From positions 3,596,001 to 3,660,000 of the forward strand of contig NZ_CP042914.1 of assembly GCF_008065135.1 (NCBI RefSeq): a stretch of DNA of 64,000 nt. The letters run 5' to 3'. This document shows, piece after piece, positions 54,669 through 62,916 of this stretch. Both the position numbers and the translations under genes were made by a program. The notes below the pieces were generated by a model. The model was not told the DNA's origin and made no database searches. It worked only from the letters and a program-made list of their open reading frames with translations. This stretch comes from Roseimaritima ulvae (GTDB lineage Bacteria > Planctomycetota > Planctomycetia > Pirellulales > Pirellulaceae). Positions within the stretch are counted from its first letter, which is position 1; each line of letters starts with the position of its first letter.

Positions 54669-55613
54669 TTACAACTTGCTGCCTGGCCGTGGCAAACGCA
54701 TGGCTCGAGTTAGCAGAGCGTCGCGCCAACGCAGCGGTGTGTAGCGGACCAGCAGGGCCACAAAACGCGACTCAGAGCCGACCAGATAACGTGCCCGTGG
54801 GTGTCGAGCGCGCAGCACTCGCAACACTTTGTCGGCCACCACCGATGCCGCGATGCCTTTCTGAACATTCGTGCTGAGCGTGTTGGTAACGGCGGCGATC
54901 GTGTCTTCGTATTGTTGTCGCGCGGTGTCCGAAAGTTCGGCCATGTCTTGTCGACTGGAAGCAATGCCTTTATCGACGATCGGCGTGACGACCGAACCAG
55001 GCTCGATCAAGCTGACGCATAGGTTCCAGGGCTGCAGCTCGATCCGCAGCGCATCGCTTACGCGGGCGAGCGCCGCTTTAGAGCCCGCGTAGCCTCCCAG
55101 CAGAGGCAGCGATAAACCGCTTGCCACCGAGCCGATGAGTACGATTCGTGGGCGTGGACGCGGGCGCGGGCGTGCGTTTTGGCGCGGGCCGGGGGATTTG
55201 GCGGCTTGTCGTAGCAACGGCAAAAACGTTTGACAAACCCGCAGCACGCCGAACAGGTTCACATCGAACTGCCTCTGCAGTCGTTCGATCGGAAGGTGTT
55301 CCAAGGGGCCGGCGACCGCGATGCCCGCATTATTAACGATCGCATCCAGCCCCCGTTTGCCGACCGCCTCGGAGACTTGGGCGAAGGCTGCGTGGATCGA
55401 TTGTTCGTCGGTCACGTCTAGGATCATGGGCCGCACTCGCTGCGAACAATTGTCGCGAAGAGTTTGGATGTCGGCCTCTCGGCGAACTCCTGCAAACACC
55501 AGGTAACCTGCGCGGTCGAGCGTTTCCACGGTGGCCTGTCCGATACCGCTTGCACATCCGGTCACCAGCACCGTAGCCGCTTCGTTCGTTGTAAAATCGT
55601 TGCGGTCGGTCAT
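54669..55613 (-). CDS. Short-chain dehydrogenase with an Arg-Pro repeat insert
   Basis: A second classical SDR, 314 residues, from a different subgroup. Cofactor site VLVTGCASGIGQATVE (about 15-30), DVTDEQS (about 66), NNAGIAVAGPLEHL (about 95), Ser in VLIGSVASGLSL (about 160) and Tyr/Lys in GGYAGSKAALARV (about 174). A peculiar insert NARPRPRPRPR just before strand 5 comes from a GC-rich hexamer-like DNA repeat (near 55146-55180) and breaks the usual spacing slightly. Start ATG 55613 has AAGGGCGAT upstream. It is convergent with the other SDR and may act on retinol/steroid-like or other lipophilic alcohols, as its GSVASGLSLPLLGGYAGSK pattern suggests. Confidence 0.88.
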   Translation of the reverse strand: MTDRNDFTTNEAATVLVTGCASGIGQATVETLDRAGYLVFAGVRREADIQTLRDNCSQRVRPMILDVTDEQSIHAAFAQVSEAVGKRGLDAIVNNAGIAVAGPLEHLPIERLQRQFDVNLFGVLRVCQTFLPLLRQAAKSPGPRQNARPRPRPRPRIVLIGSVASGLSLPLLGGYAGSKAALARVSDALRIELQPWNLCVSLIEPGSVVTPIVDKGIASSRQDMAELSDTARQQYEDTIAAVTNTLSTNVQKGIAASVVADKVLRVLRARHPRARYLVGSESRFVALLVRYTPLRWRDALLTRAMRLPRPGSKL

Positions 55614-55760
55614 AATCGCCCTTGCAGTTATCCCCTTTGAACCTTCGACTTGGGTTCGTGCCGCAATCATAGTGGATCGAGCTGGGCAGCGGCGGTGGCG
55701 GAAGCGAAGCCGGACGCGGCGTGCTATTTCTATTTACCTGGTTTGTTTCCTGGCGGCTTG

Positions 55761-56480
55761 ATGAAAGCTTTTGATTTGCGGACCGAACTCGCATCGGCCA
55801 CAGCGGGTGAACAGCGTAAAGCCACCGTGGTGTTGCTCAGCTCCACCGTGCTGATGCTGTTGTGGCAGTGTGTGGGTTCGATGAAATTTTACCATGATTT
55901 TGTGAAGCCGCATTGGTTGGTTTACGGAGATCCGGACTTCACGGCGGCCTTATATTTTTTCTTAACCGCGTTTGTTTTGTTGGGTGGGGTACCCTTGTTG
56001 ATAATCAAGTGGGGACTTCGTGGGCGTTTTGCGGACTATGGCCTGGCGTGGGGAAATGGCTGGCAGACCCTGTTGTCGCTGGCCATTTTGGCACCGCCCA
56101 TGCTGTTGATGATTTACGCCATGACCAGGTTCCCTGAGCTCGCCGCCAGCTACAGCATCAATCCCCAGCGGGGCTTGGGGTTTGGCTTGCATGCGCTCGG
56201 ATTTGCCCTGTTTTATGTGGGCTGGGAAATCCATTTTCGGGGGTTCTTACAGTTTGGGATTGCCCCGGCGATGGGCCGGAGCAACGCCATCTTGGTAGGC
56301 GTGATGGCATCCAGTTTGATGCACATCGGACGTCCGGCGGGAGACATGTTTGGGGGAATTTTGGCGGGCCTGTTATGGGGCGTGTTGGCCTTCCAGACCC
56401 GTTCGATCCTGTCAGGAATGCTGCAGCACGCGATGATGGGGCTGTCCTTAGACTTTTGGCTCTGGCTGCAGCAGCCCTGA
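55761..56480 (+). CDS. CPBP-family intramembrane protein (CAAX-protease-like)
   Basis: A 239-residue integral membrane protein with about seven hydrophobic helices. Motif 1 of the CPBP/ABI family appears as YVGWEIHFRGFLQFG (about 151-165), where the usual Glu-Glu-x-x-x-Arg is Glu-Ile-His-Phe-Arg, so one of the two metal-side Glu residues is replaced. Motif 2 is present as SSLMHIGRPAGDMFGGILAG (His about 188), followed by GVLAFQTRSI and a late His in MLQHAMMG. It is either a metalloprotease with altered ligands or a non-catalytic homologue. Start ATG 55761 is preferred over longer in-frame forms that overlap the divergent SDR promoter. Confidence 0.82.
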   Translation: MKAFDLRTELASATAGEQRKATVVLLSSTVLMLLWQCVGSMKFYHDFVKPHWLVYGDPDFTAALYFFLTAFVLLGGVPLLIIKWGLRGRFADYGLAWGNGWQTLLSLAILAPPMLLMIYAMTRFPELAASYSINPQRGLGFGLHALGFALFYVGWEIHFRGFLQFGIAPAMGRSNAILVGVMASSLMHIGRPAGDMFGGILAGLLWGVLAFQTRSILSGMLQHAMMGLSLDFWLWLQQP

Positions 56481-56592
56481 TGTCCGCCGGTTCGCGAATA
56501 CGTATTGACTCCCGGCTCCAGTTGCCTAATCTTACGGGAAAAGGCGTCTCCCTCGGAAACCTTTGCCGCGACCTGATTACACTCGGAAATTA

Positions 56593-56925
56593 ATGCCTCA
56601 CCACTTCATCCCATCCTGCCTGCGGCATCGCGACTGGTTCGCGCTGTTGTTCATATGGCTGGTGTTGGCGTTGCCGGGGACGCTGGTTTTGGGAGGGTCG
56701 CTGAACCGTTTGGCCACCGAAAAGGGCTCGGTCAGTCAAGCGGAAGAAGAGATTCTGCACTCTTCGGCCGTTCAACGTTCGCGTTCGCGACATTATCGCA
56801 GTGCTTCCATTCCGCTCGCCGATCTGGCTAAATTTGCGGGTGCCGGTCGGCGGCCGGTTGTGACCCACCAGCTGGTGGTGGGGCACCGTATCTCCAACGG
56901 CTTGCTTGCGCCGTTACGGATTTAG
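56593..56925 (+). CDS. Small membrane protein of unknown function
   Basis: A 110-residue protein with one hydrophobic helix (about 14-33, WFALLFIWLVLALPGTLVLG) then a charged, Ser/Arg-rich segment (about 45-75). Start ATG 56593; the open frame extends 10 codons upstream. The reading frame has normal codon composition for the region and no competing frame, but there is no family match that I recognise, so it could be spurious. It lies between the CPBP gene and the SulP fusion on the same strand. Confidence 0.45.
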   Translation: MPHHFIPSCLRHRDWFALLFIWLVLALPGTLVLGGSLNRLATEKGSVSQAEEEILHSSAVQRSRSRHYRSASIPLADLAKFAGAGRRPVVTHQLVVGHRISNGLLAPLRI

Positions 56926-57098
56926 CACGTCTTCTACTGCACGCTTGGGGCTGCGCGAGCGCGACCGAGTCATCAAAGGTTGCGCGTGCGCCAGCCGCAA
57001 CGCTTGCGAAAGATTGCTATGCCGCGTGATTCCGGAACTTGCTGGAGTCGTGCCTATCTATCCGTACCGAGTCATTATTAACAGCCAGCTATATTCGC

Positions 57099-59369
57099 AT
57101 GAACACCAGTGACACTTCGTTGCAGCTTGAGTCTCAGCCGCCGTTAACATCGCCCTCCACGTGGGGACGCGATCTGATTTCCGGTGGTGTTGTCTTTTTG
57201 GTCGCTTTGCCCCTTTGTCTTGGCATCGCGCTGGCGTCCGGTGCTCCGCTGTTCTCCGGCCTGGTGGCCGGGATTGTGGGTGGCATTGTTGTCGGTTTGA
57301 TCAGCGGTTCGCACACCAGCGTGACGGGACCGGCGGCGGGTCTGACCGCGATCGTGGCAGCTCAGATTGCCTTGTTGGGATCGTTTGAAGCGTTTTTGTT
57401 TGCCGTCGTATTGGGCGGTTTGATTCAGATCGGATTTGGCATCGCCCGCGGTGGGGCGTTGTCGGCCTTTTTCCCTTCCAGCGTGGTGAAAGGTCTGTTG
57501 GCTGCGATCGGGGTGATCTTGATCTTGAAGCAGATTCCTCACCTGTTGGGGCATGACACCGACCCGGAAGGCGAAATGTCGTTTTCGCAGCCCGACGACG
57601 AAAACACGTTCTCGGAACTGATGACGCTGTTGTATGGAGAAATTCACATCGGTGCAGTGGTTATCGGTTTGCTTTCGATCGCCGTATTGGTGCTTTGGAA
57701 CAAAGTCGACCTGCTGCGGAAATCCGTGGTTCCCGGCCCCTTGATTGTGGTTCTGTTGGGCGTGGGGCTGACGCTGCTATTTCGCACGTTCGACGGTCGC
57801 TGGCTTCTCGAAGGCAACCACCTGGTTCAGGTGCCGGTAGCGGAAAGCGTGAGTCAATTTTGGGGCTTCCTGCGGTTTCCCGATGTATCGGTTTGGAACA
57901 ATCCCGACGTTTACCTTGCTGGGGTGACGATCGCGATTGTCGCGTCTTTGGAGACCCTGCTGAACTTGGAAGCGGTCGACAAACTGGATACACGGCAACG
58001 CAACTCGCCGGCGAGTCGCGAATTGGTGGCTCAGGGGGTCGGCAATACGGTGTCGGGTTTGATCGGCGGGTTGCCGGTTACGTCCGTGATCGTGCGTGGA
58101 TCGGTCAACGTTAGCGCGGGCTCCAAATCGAAGCTCTCGGCCATCTTTCATGGCATTTATTTGTTAGTTTGCGTGGCCATGTTCCCGATGTACTTGAATC
58201 TCATCCCGCTTTCGGCATTGGCGGCGATTCTGTTGGTAACCGGGTTCAAGTTGGCCAGCCCGGCATTATTTAAGCAGATGTGGCAGGAGGGGCGATATCA
58301 GTTCATTCCCTTTATCGTCACGTTGTTGAGTATCGTTTTTACGGACCTGTTAATCGGAATCCTGATCGGGCTTGCCGTCAGCGTGTTGTTCATTTTGAAC
58401 AGTAATCTGCGGCGGCCGATCCGGCGGATTGTGGAGACGCACATCGATGGCGACGTCACCCATATCGAACTGGCGAACCAGGTGAGTTTTCTGAATCGCG
58501 CGGCTCTGGACAAAGTCTTCAACTCGATGCCACACGGTTCCAGTGTGTTGATGGATGCCACGGAGTCGGATTACATCGATCCTGATGTGCTTAGTTTGAT
58601 CAGAGACTTCAAGCACAAGGTGGCTCCGGCGCGGAATATCCGAGTCAGTCTGCGCGGGTTCAGGAAAAAGTATCAGTTGCACGATGATATTCAGTTTGCT
58701 GACTACACGACGCGGGAGTTGCAGGACAAGGTTTCGCCGGAGCAAGTGTTGGAGATTCTTCGTGAAGGCAATCGCCGGTTTGTCAGCGGCAATCGTTTGT
58801 CGCGAGATTTCGGTCGACAAGTCCACGCCACGGCGGATGGTCAAAACCCGCTAGCCGTCGTGCTCAGCTGCATCGATTCGCGTGTTCCGGCGGAGTTGGT
58901 ATTGGACGTAGGGTTGGGGGACATTTTCAGTGTTCGCGTGGCCGGAAACGTGGTCGGTACCAAATCGCTGGGTAGTATTGAATACGGCGTGGGAGTGGCG
59001 GGAGCGAAGTTGGTCGTGGTGCTCGGTCACACGCGGTGTGGGGCGGTCACTTCCTCGGTGCAGCTGGTGTCTCAGAAGCGCAACGCTGAATCGGAAACCG
59101 GTTGCCAGCACCTGCAGGCCATTGTCGAAGAGATTGCGCCCAGCGTGTCGGCGATCGCCAACGGCTCGATCGCTCAGTTGACCGAGGATGAGCAGGAGCG
59201 GGTGGTGGACGAGGTGGCGAGGCGAAACGTGGAGCACACGGTGCGGGCGATCTTAAAACGCAGCGACGTGATCCGCAGCGCCGTGGACGCGGGCCGAGCT
59301 CAAGTGGTCGGCGCGTTATACGACGTCAAAAGCGGCCGCATCGAATTTTTCGACGGGGTCCAAGCCTAA
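57099..59369 (+). CDS. SulP anion transporter fused to STAS and carbonic anhydrase domains
   Basis: A 756-residue fusion. Residues about 20-430 form a SulP/SLC26 transporter with 10 or more helices, including SGSHTSVTGPAAGLTAIVAA (about 68-87). A STAS-like domain follows at about 449-530 (HIELANQVSFLNRAALDKVF, SVLMDATESDYIDPDVLSLI). From about 555 there is a beta-class carbonic anhydrase: zinc ligands Cys591, His644 and Cys647 (SCIDSR, GHTRCGA), with Asp593/Arg595 forming the type I dyad. The protein probably imports bicarbonate and converts it to CO2 locally, or the reverse. Start ATG 57099 skips 20 poorly supported upstream codons. An array of GGGGACAG palindromes starts 16 bases after its stop. 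Confidence 0.93.
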   Translation: MNTSDTSLQLESQPPLTSPSTWGRDLISGGVVFLVALPLCLGIALASGAPLFSGLVAGIVGGIVVGLISGSHTSVTGPAAGLTAIVAAQIALLGSFEAFLFAVVLGGLIQIGFGIARGGALSAFFPSSVVKGLLAAIGVILILKQIPHLLGHDTDPEGEMSFSQPDDENTFSELMTLLYGEIHIGAVVIGLLSIAVLVLWNKVDLLRKSVVPGPLIVVLLGVGLTLLFRTFDGRWLLEGNHLVQVPVAESVSQFWGFLRFPDVSVWNNPDVYLAGVTIAIVASLETLLNLEAVDKLDTRQRNSPASRELVAQGVGNTVSGLIGGLPVTSVIVRGSVNVSAGSKSKLSAIFHGIYLLVCVAMFPMYLNLIPLSALAAILLVTGFKLASPALFKQMWQEGRYQFIPFIVTLLSIVFTDLLIGILIGLAVSVLFILNSNLRRPIRRIVETHIDGDVTHIELANQVSFLNRAALDKVFNSMPHGSSVLMDATESDYIDPDVLSLIRDFKHKVAPARNIRVSLRGFRKKYQLHDDIQFADYTTRELQDKVSPEQVLEILREGNRRFVSGNRLSRDFGRQVHATADGQNPLAVVLSCIDSRVPAELVLDVGLGDIFSVRVAGNVVGTKSLGSIEYGVGVAGAKLVVVLGHTRCGAVTSSVQLVSQKRNAESETGCQHLQAIVEEIAPSVSAIANGSIAQLTEDEQERVVDEVARRNVEHTVRAILKRSDVIRSAVDAGRAQVVGALYDVKSGRIEFFDGVQA

Positions 59370-59384
59370 CCCATCCGGGGACAG

Positions 59385-59580
59385 TCCCCCCGCGCGCTCC
59401 CGGTCGGGGACAGTCCCCGCGCCGTGGCGAGTGACAACCCTCGGCCGGGGACAGTCACCGCGATAATCGTCACCGCGATAATCGCCCTCGGCCGGGGACA
59501 GTCACCGCGATAATCGCCCTGACGTCGGTGGCGAGGGACGTCGGGGGGACGTCGGGGACAGTCACCGCGATAATCGCCGC
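59385..59580. repeat. Array of GGGGACAGTC palindromes 3' of the RAYT gene
   Basis: Five copies of GGGGACAGTC(C/A)CC occur between 59386 and 59567; some with TCCCC form a perfect 5-bp stem with loop CAG. Several continue as ACCGCGATAATCGCC. Together with GGCGAG and GACGTCGG modules they fill the 397-base gap 59370-59766 between the SulP fusion and the RAYT gene. No protein gene is supported there. Confidence 0.88.
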
Positions 59581-59766
59581 GCTGCGGGCGTGGCCCGGGA
59601 AACGGATGCCCGAGTCTGGTCGGAGCCGCCGGGAGAGTGCTTGGCTGACGCGAAAAGCGGACGGAGCAGGTCAATCTCTGCTGCTGGAATATAACGCCAG
59701 CGCTGACAGCACGGGGGCTGCTTTTTTTTGAGCGACAGGAACGGGTTGCTTGATGTGACGTTAAGG

Positions 59767-60843
59767 CTATACAGGTGCCGGACTGAGATGGTCCGCGAGC
59801 GTGCCGATAGGTGGAGACGAGTCTTCGTGATCACTGGTCTGTGCAGGTGCCTGCGGTCCAGAAGGGGTGTTGCTACAACGTTGGAATTGCTTTTGTCGGG
59901 CGAGGATTTCCTCAACGTCGATGTCAGAGTTCCCCATAGGGATCGAACCTTGGAATAGTTCTTTGGTCAAAGAACTATTCGCCTGCAATTCTGGACGCGA
60001 TTCAACAGCCAGCCGCCAAAGCAGTTTCTTGTAGTCTTCTAGTCGAATGGGTAGGCAGTCTAGTTGGTCACGCAGCGGTTCCACTTTTTCGCCGCGTGGC
60101 GGCTGCCTCTGCTCGTTGGCGACCTCGGCCGGTTGACCGTCAGCTTTGCCGTCCCGCGCCAGGGGAGTGAGCCAGGAGGCAAAATCAACATCTGTGTCAT
60201 CGAGTGTCCGCAAGCGATCGCAGATGGAGACCTCGGCGAAGTCGTCCAGTGAATCCGACAGGTACGCACGAAGCGGGTTCAGGTCGACATACGCCATGGC
60301 CGCCAATACATCCGCGTCATCGTCAAGCCGGTTCAGTTTATAGCGGTCTTCAAAGAAGTGGCCTGCAACTTCGTCTTCCAAATTGCAGCGACGCGCGATT
60401 GTCTGACACATCAACCGCACGAACCAGGAGATGTGAGACAGTCGATTACGTAGTTCTTTGACACGTTCCGGATCGTTTAGGATTGCCTGGATTTCAGGTT
60501 CCCGGATTGGCCGCTTCTTTTTTCGTCGGCGATCGCTGCGGGCAGTGATCGTCAGCCAGCGGATGGCGACGTCTCGATCCGAAAGTTTGGCCACCAAATC
60601 CGGCCGGTTGCGAAGGACTGCATGCCAATGGTTTGACATGATCGCGTAGGCCAAAACGTCAATACAGAAATGGTTTGCCAGAAACTGCATCCGTTTACGA
60701 AACCAATCCCTGCGGTAGGAATAGTCACGCCCCGTCTCCTTATCGATGCCATGAAGATGGCTTTTACGGACGGTACGGTTGAAGGTGTGGTAAACGCCAA
60801 TTTCATGTGGATTGAAGACTTCGCTTCGAACGCTACGAGCCAT
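59767..60843 (-). CDS. REP-associated tyrosine transposase (RAYT, Y1/HUH family)
   Basis: A 358-residue single-strand DNA transposase/nuclease of the TnpA-REP type, which recognises and is thought to spread palindromic REP sequences. The N-terminus has the family opening GVYHTFNRTVRKSHLHG (about 18-34). The metal-binding HUH motif is AIMSNHWHAVL (His72, His74). A Tyr-containing AYVDLNPLRAY segment (Tyr185, Tyr194) is in the place where RAYTs carry their catalytic Tyr. An inserted basic helical stretch (about 95-135, RSDRRRKKKRPIREPE) and a C-terminal extension of about 150 residues make it longer than enterobacterial RAYTs (about 165-220). Start ATG 60843; the upstream extension is only repeat-encoded GVRPCA peptides. 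Palindrome arrays flank it on both sides. Confidence 0.88.
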   Translation of the reverse strand: MARSVRSEVFNPHEIGVYHTFNRTVRKSHLHGIDKETGRDYSYRRDWFRKRMQFLANHFCIDVLAYAIMSNHWHAVLRNRPDLVAKLSDRDVAIRWLTITARSDRRRKKKRPIREPEIQAILNDPERVKELRNRLSHISWFVRLMCQTIARRCNLEDEVAGHFFEDRYKLNRLDDDADVLAAMAYVDLNPLRAYLSDSLDDFAEVSICDRLRTLDDTDVDFASWLTPLARDGKADGQPAEVANEQRQPPRGEKVEPLRDQLDCLPIRLEDYKKLLWRLAVESRPELQANSSLTKELFQGSIPMGNSDIDVEEILARQKQFQRCSNTPSGPQAPAQTSDHEDSSPPIGTLADHLSPAPV

Positions 60844-60962
60844 AGTGCTTGCCCCTATGTGAAGACGATCCAGAATAGTAGACGCCTGTATCGTAGTGCT
60901 TGTAGGTGGTTGTGCAAGTCGTTTTTTGGGGGGCTTCCTCTGCGGCGGCTTAATGACTGAAC

Positions 60963-61195
60963 GGTGTCTGGCCCCGCCGCAATCGCAGGCGCAGGGTCTG
61001 ACCCCGCCGCGACCGATCCCGGCGCGACCGTGTCTGGCCCCGCCGCGACCGCAGGCGCAGGGTCTGACCCCGGCGATACGCCGCAGCGACGGCGAAGAGG
61101 GGGCGCAGGGTCTGACCCCGGCGATACGAGGCGCAGGGACAGAGGCGCAGGGTCTGACCCCGGCGCGAAGGGGGCGCAGGGACTGACCCCGGCGT
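60963..61195. repeat. Array of GGGTCTGACCCC palindromes 5' of the RAYT gene
   Basis: Seven copies of GGGTCTGACCCC or close variants (GTGTCTGGCCCC, GGGACTGACCCC) are spaced 20-50 bases apart with GCGCAGG/CCGGCG flanks. Read on the minus strand the unit is CCGGGGTCAGACCCTGCGC, close to the GGGGACAGACCCTGCGC units at 35.8-36.2 kb. They lie upstream of the RAYT start within the 433-base gap 60844-61276; no gene is supported there. Confidence 0.9.
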
Positions 61196-61276
61196 GAGGC
61201 GGTGCATGTTCTGGGGCGGGAAGCGCCGTGATGATGTCCGGCGGCTGCTCGATCGATTGCAAGCAGAGAACGCGGC

Positions 61277-61939
61277 TTAGAACCCGAAGTTGCCGTAACC
61301 TCTGTCATGGAAGCGGACGAACATCGCTACCAAGTCGACCTGGGACCGCAGCCCCAGAATCTTGAGGGCCGCCTTGCGACGATTGTCCACGGTCTTCTCG
61401 GTGATTCGCATTCGCTTGGCGACATCCTTCAGCTTCTCGCCCCGGGCGAGTCCCGTAAGGACTCCCTGGTCCCGTTCGCTGAGCCCCTGATAGCAGCCCC
61501 ACAAGCGTTTGATCCGAGCCGTGGGGTCTTCGCCGGTCGGGTCCACAATCTCCACAACCCGCGTCATCCCAAAGATCGCTATCCGGGGATCCCCACAATC
61601 GGCTAGCGAGCGTTTGACGGTCCGCAAGATGATGGCTCGATGCCGCACATCATAACTTTTGTATTGAAACTCCAACGCGTCACAACCGCCGACAATCATG
61701 TCGTCCGACATGCGAGTCAAAGGATCATAGGTAATATCCACCGGGGGAAGTTGAACACTGCGATCCAAGGAACCAGCAAACAGATACAAAAAAGATGAGT
61801 TTGCCCACTCAAGCCGGCCATCACGACTGGTTAAGTAAATCGCATCAGGCAACGGTTCCAGCAAATCCTCAAGCGGATCGCCATTGCGGATCGCATTGGA
61901 TACGACCGAATAAATTGCATTCCCTTCAGCCATGAACAT
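61277..61939 (-). CDS. PAS-like / LuxR-type transcription regulator
   Basis: A protein of about 220 residues. The N-terminal half resembles a PAS sensor domain (LLEPLPDAIYLTSRDGRLEW, then ANSSFLYLFAGSLDRSV). The C-terminal third is a LuxR/GerE helix-turn-helix: LSERDQGVLTGLARGEKLKD (about 155-174), VAKRMRITEKTVDNRRKAAL (about 175-194), then KILGLRSQVDLVAMFVRF. There is no receiver domain, so it is probably a one-component regulator sensing a small ligand or redox state. The start is uncertain: ATG 61939, ATG 61933 and TTG 61975 are all in frame. It is encoded just upstream of the RAYT region, in the same orientation as mog. Confidence 0.82.
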   Translation of the reverse strand: MFMAEGNAIYSVVSNAIRNGDPLEDLLEPLPDAIYLTSRDGRLEWANSSFLYLFAGSLDRSVQLPPVDITYDPLTRMSDDMIVGGCDALEFQYKSYDVRHRAIILRTVKRSLADCGDPRIAIFGMTRVVEIVDPTGEDPTARIKRLWGCYQGLSERDQGVLTGLARGEKLKDVAKRMRITEKTVDNRRKAALKILGLRSQVDLVAMFVRFHDRGYGNFGF

Positions 61940-62078
61940 GCTGACATGACCAGGGGTTTTGTTGTTAGTGTCCAAGAATTTTCAGGGGGGAGTCAAGTTG
62001 TCGAACGCGATTGAAATATTTTCTCTTGCTTAGCTTACTGATGATGATTGTATCGCTATGTCCTGGATTATGGGAACA

Positions 62079-62115
62079 GCGAGGGACTCGATGGGGCAAA
62101 AACCGAGTCCCTCGC
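62079..62115. repeat. Perfect 12-bp hairpin downstream of mog
   Basis: GCGAGGGACTCG (62079-62090) pairs exactly with CGAGTCCCTCGC (62104-62115) across a 13-base loop containing AAAAA. It lies between mog (stop 62176, minus strand) and the LuxR-type gene, so it is a candidate 3' end structure for mog or a REP-like element. A run of ten G is present just before the mog stop region (62161-62170). Confidence 0.7.
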
Positions 62116-62175
62116 CATCCACCTAGACTTTCCAGGGCGAGAAAGTCCATCTTGAATCGCAGGGGGGGGGCAGGA

Positions 62176-62706
62176 CTACTTCTTCGGCAAGAAGGCGGTG
62201 AAACGTGAAGCGTTTGTCTTTATTTCACCGGCTTCGATCAGTTCCAAGCAATAGGGTATGGCCGGAAAGATGGCGTCTAAGCATTGTGCAATCGCTCGCG
62301 GCTGGCCGGGCAGGTTGACAATCAGAGTGGTTCCGCGAACTCCGGCGGTCTGACGTGACAGGATCGCGGTGGGGACGTACTGCAGCGAGACCTGCCGCAT
62401 CTGTTCGCCAAACCCCGGAAGCATCTTGTCGCATACTTGATGCGTGGCTTCCGGCGTCACATCGCGCGGGGCCGGCCCGGTACCGCCGGTGGTGATCACC
62501 AATCCACACGACGGCTGGTCCGCCATGCGGATTAAGGCGTTCGCGATCTCGGCAAGTTCATCACACACGATTTCCCGAATGGTTCGATAATCGCCGTCGA
62601 TAACCTCTGCCAAATATTCTTCGATCGCCGGACCACCGCGGTCGGTATATTCCCCCCGACTAGCTCGGTCCGATACGGTCAAGATGCCAATCGCAAGCCT
62701 GCCCAT
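62176..62706 (-). CDS. mog: Molybdopterin adenylyltransferase (MogA-like)
   Basis: Adenylates molybdopterin before molybdenum insertion in cofactor synthesis. The 176-residue protein starts MGRLAIGILTVSDRASRGEY and has DRGGPAIEEYL (about 22-32). It carries the signature LVITTGGTGPAPRDVTPEAT (about 69-88) and RGTTLIVNLPGQPRAIAQCL (about 124-143) with the substrate-contacting NLPGxP. Length and the TGGTGP-RDVTPEA pattern fit MogA; MoaB paralogues are close, so the exact name is slightly uncertain. Start ATG 62706. No other molybdenum-cofactor genes are adjacent. It diverges from the PQQ-repeat gene. Confidence 0.92.
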   Translation of the reverse strand: MGRLAIGILTVSDRASRGEYTDRGGPAIEEYLAEVIDGDYRTIREIVCDELAEIANALIRMADQPSCGLVITTGGTGPAPRDVTPEATHQVCDKMLPGFGEQMRQVSLQYVPTAILSRQTAGVRGTTLIVNLPGQPRAIAQCLDAIFPAIPYCLELIEAGEIKTNASRFTAFLPKK

Positions 62707-62791
62707 CGATGCTGCTGTACTCTTAAATGCGATGTGTTGTGTTTTTTTAACGTTATATTCTTCAACGCGCTGCAGCTGTAAAGATGCCCAA

Positions 62792-62887
62792 CAATTTCGT
62801 CATAGCCGACGAAATTGACAAGCCGCCAAGCCAATAACGCTTTGGCGAAACTTTTACCGTGTCCCCGGGTTTCATCGTTACACGGGG
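62792..62887 (+). promoter_or_regulatory. Three successive hairpins in the leader of the PQQ-repeat gene
   Basis: Hairpin one is perfect: CAATTTCGTC (62792-62801) with GACGAAATTG (62808-62817), loop ATAGCC. Hairpin two is GCCAAG/CTTTGGC (about 62824-62846). Hairpin three is CCGTGT with ACACGG (about 62857-62885). They end about 30 bases before the start codon at 62917. This may be a structured 5' leader, but it matches no riboswitch class that I recognise. Confidence 0.45.
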
Positions 62888-62916
62888 ATTCTGTTCTGAT
62901 TTGATGGGATACGATA

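Noticed and set aside
60844-61308. N-terminal extension of the RAYT open frame to 513 residues
   Set aside because: The extra sequence is GVRPCA-type peptides encoded by the palindrome array; family similarity begins at the ATG at 60843.
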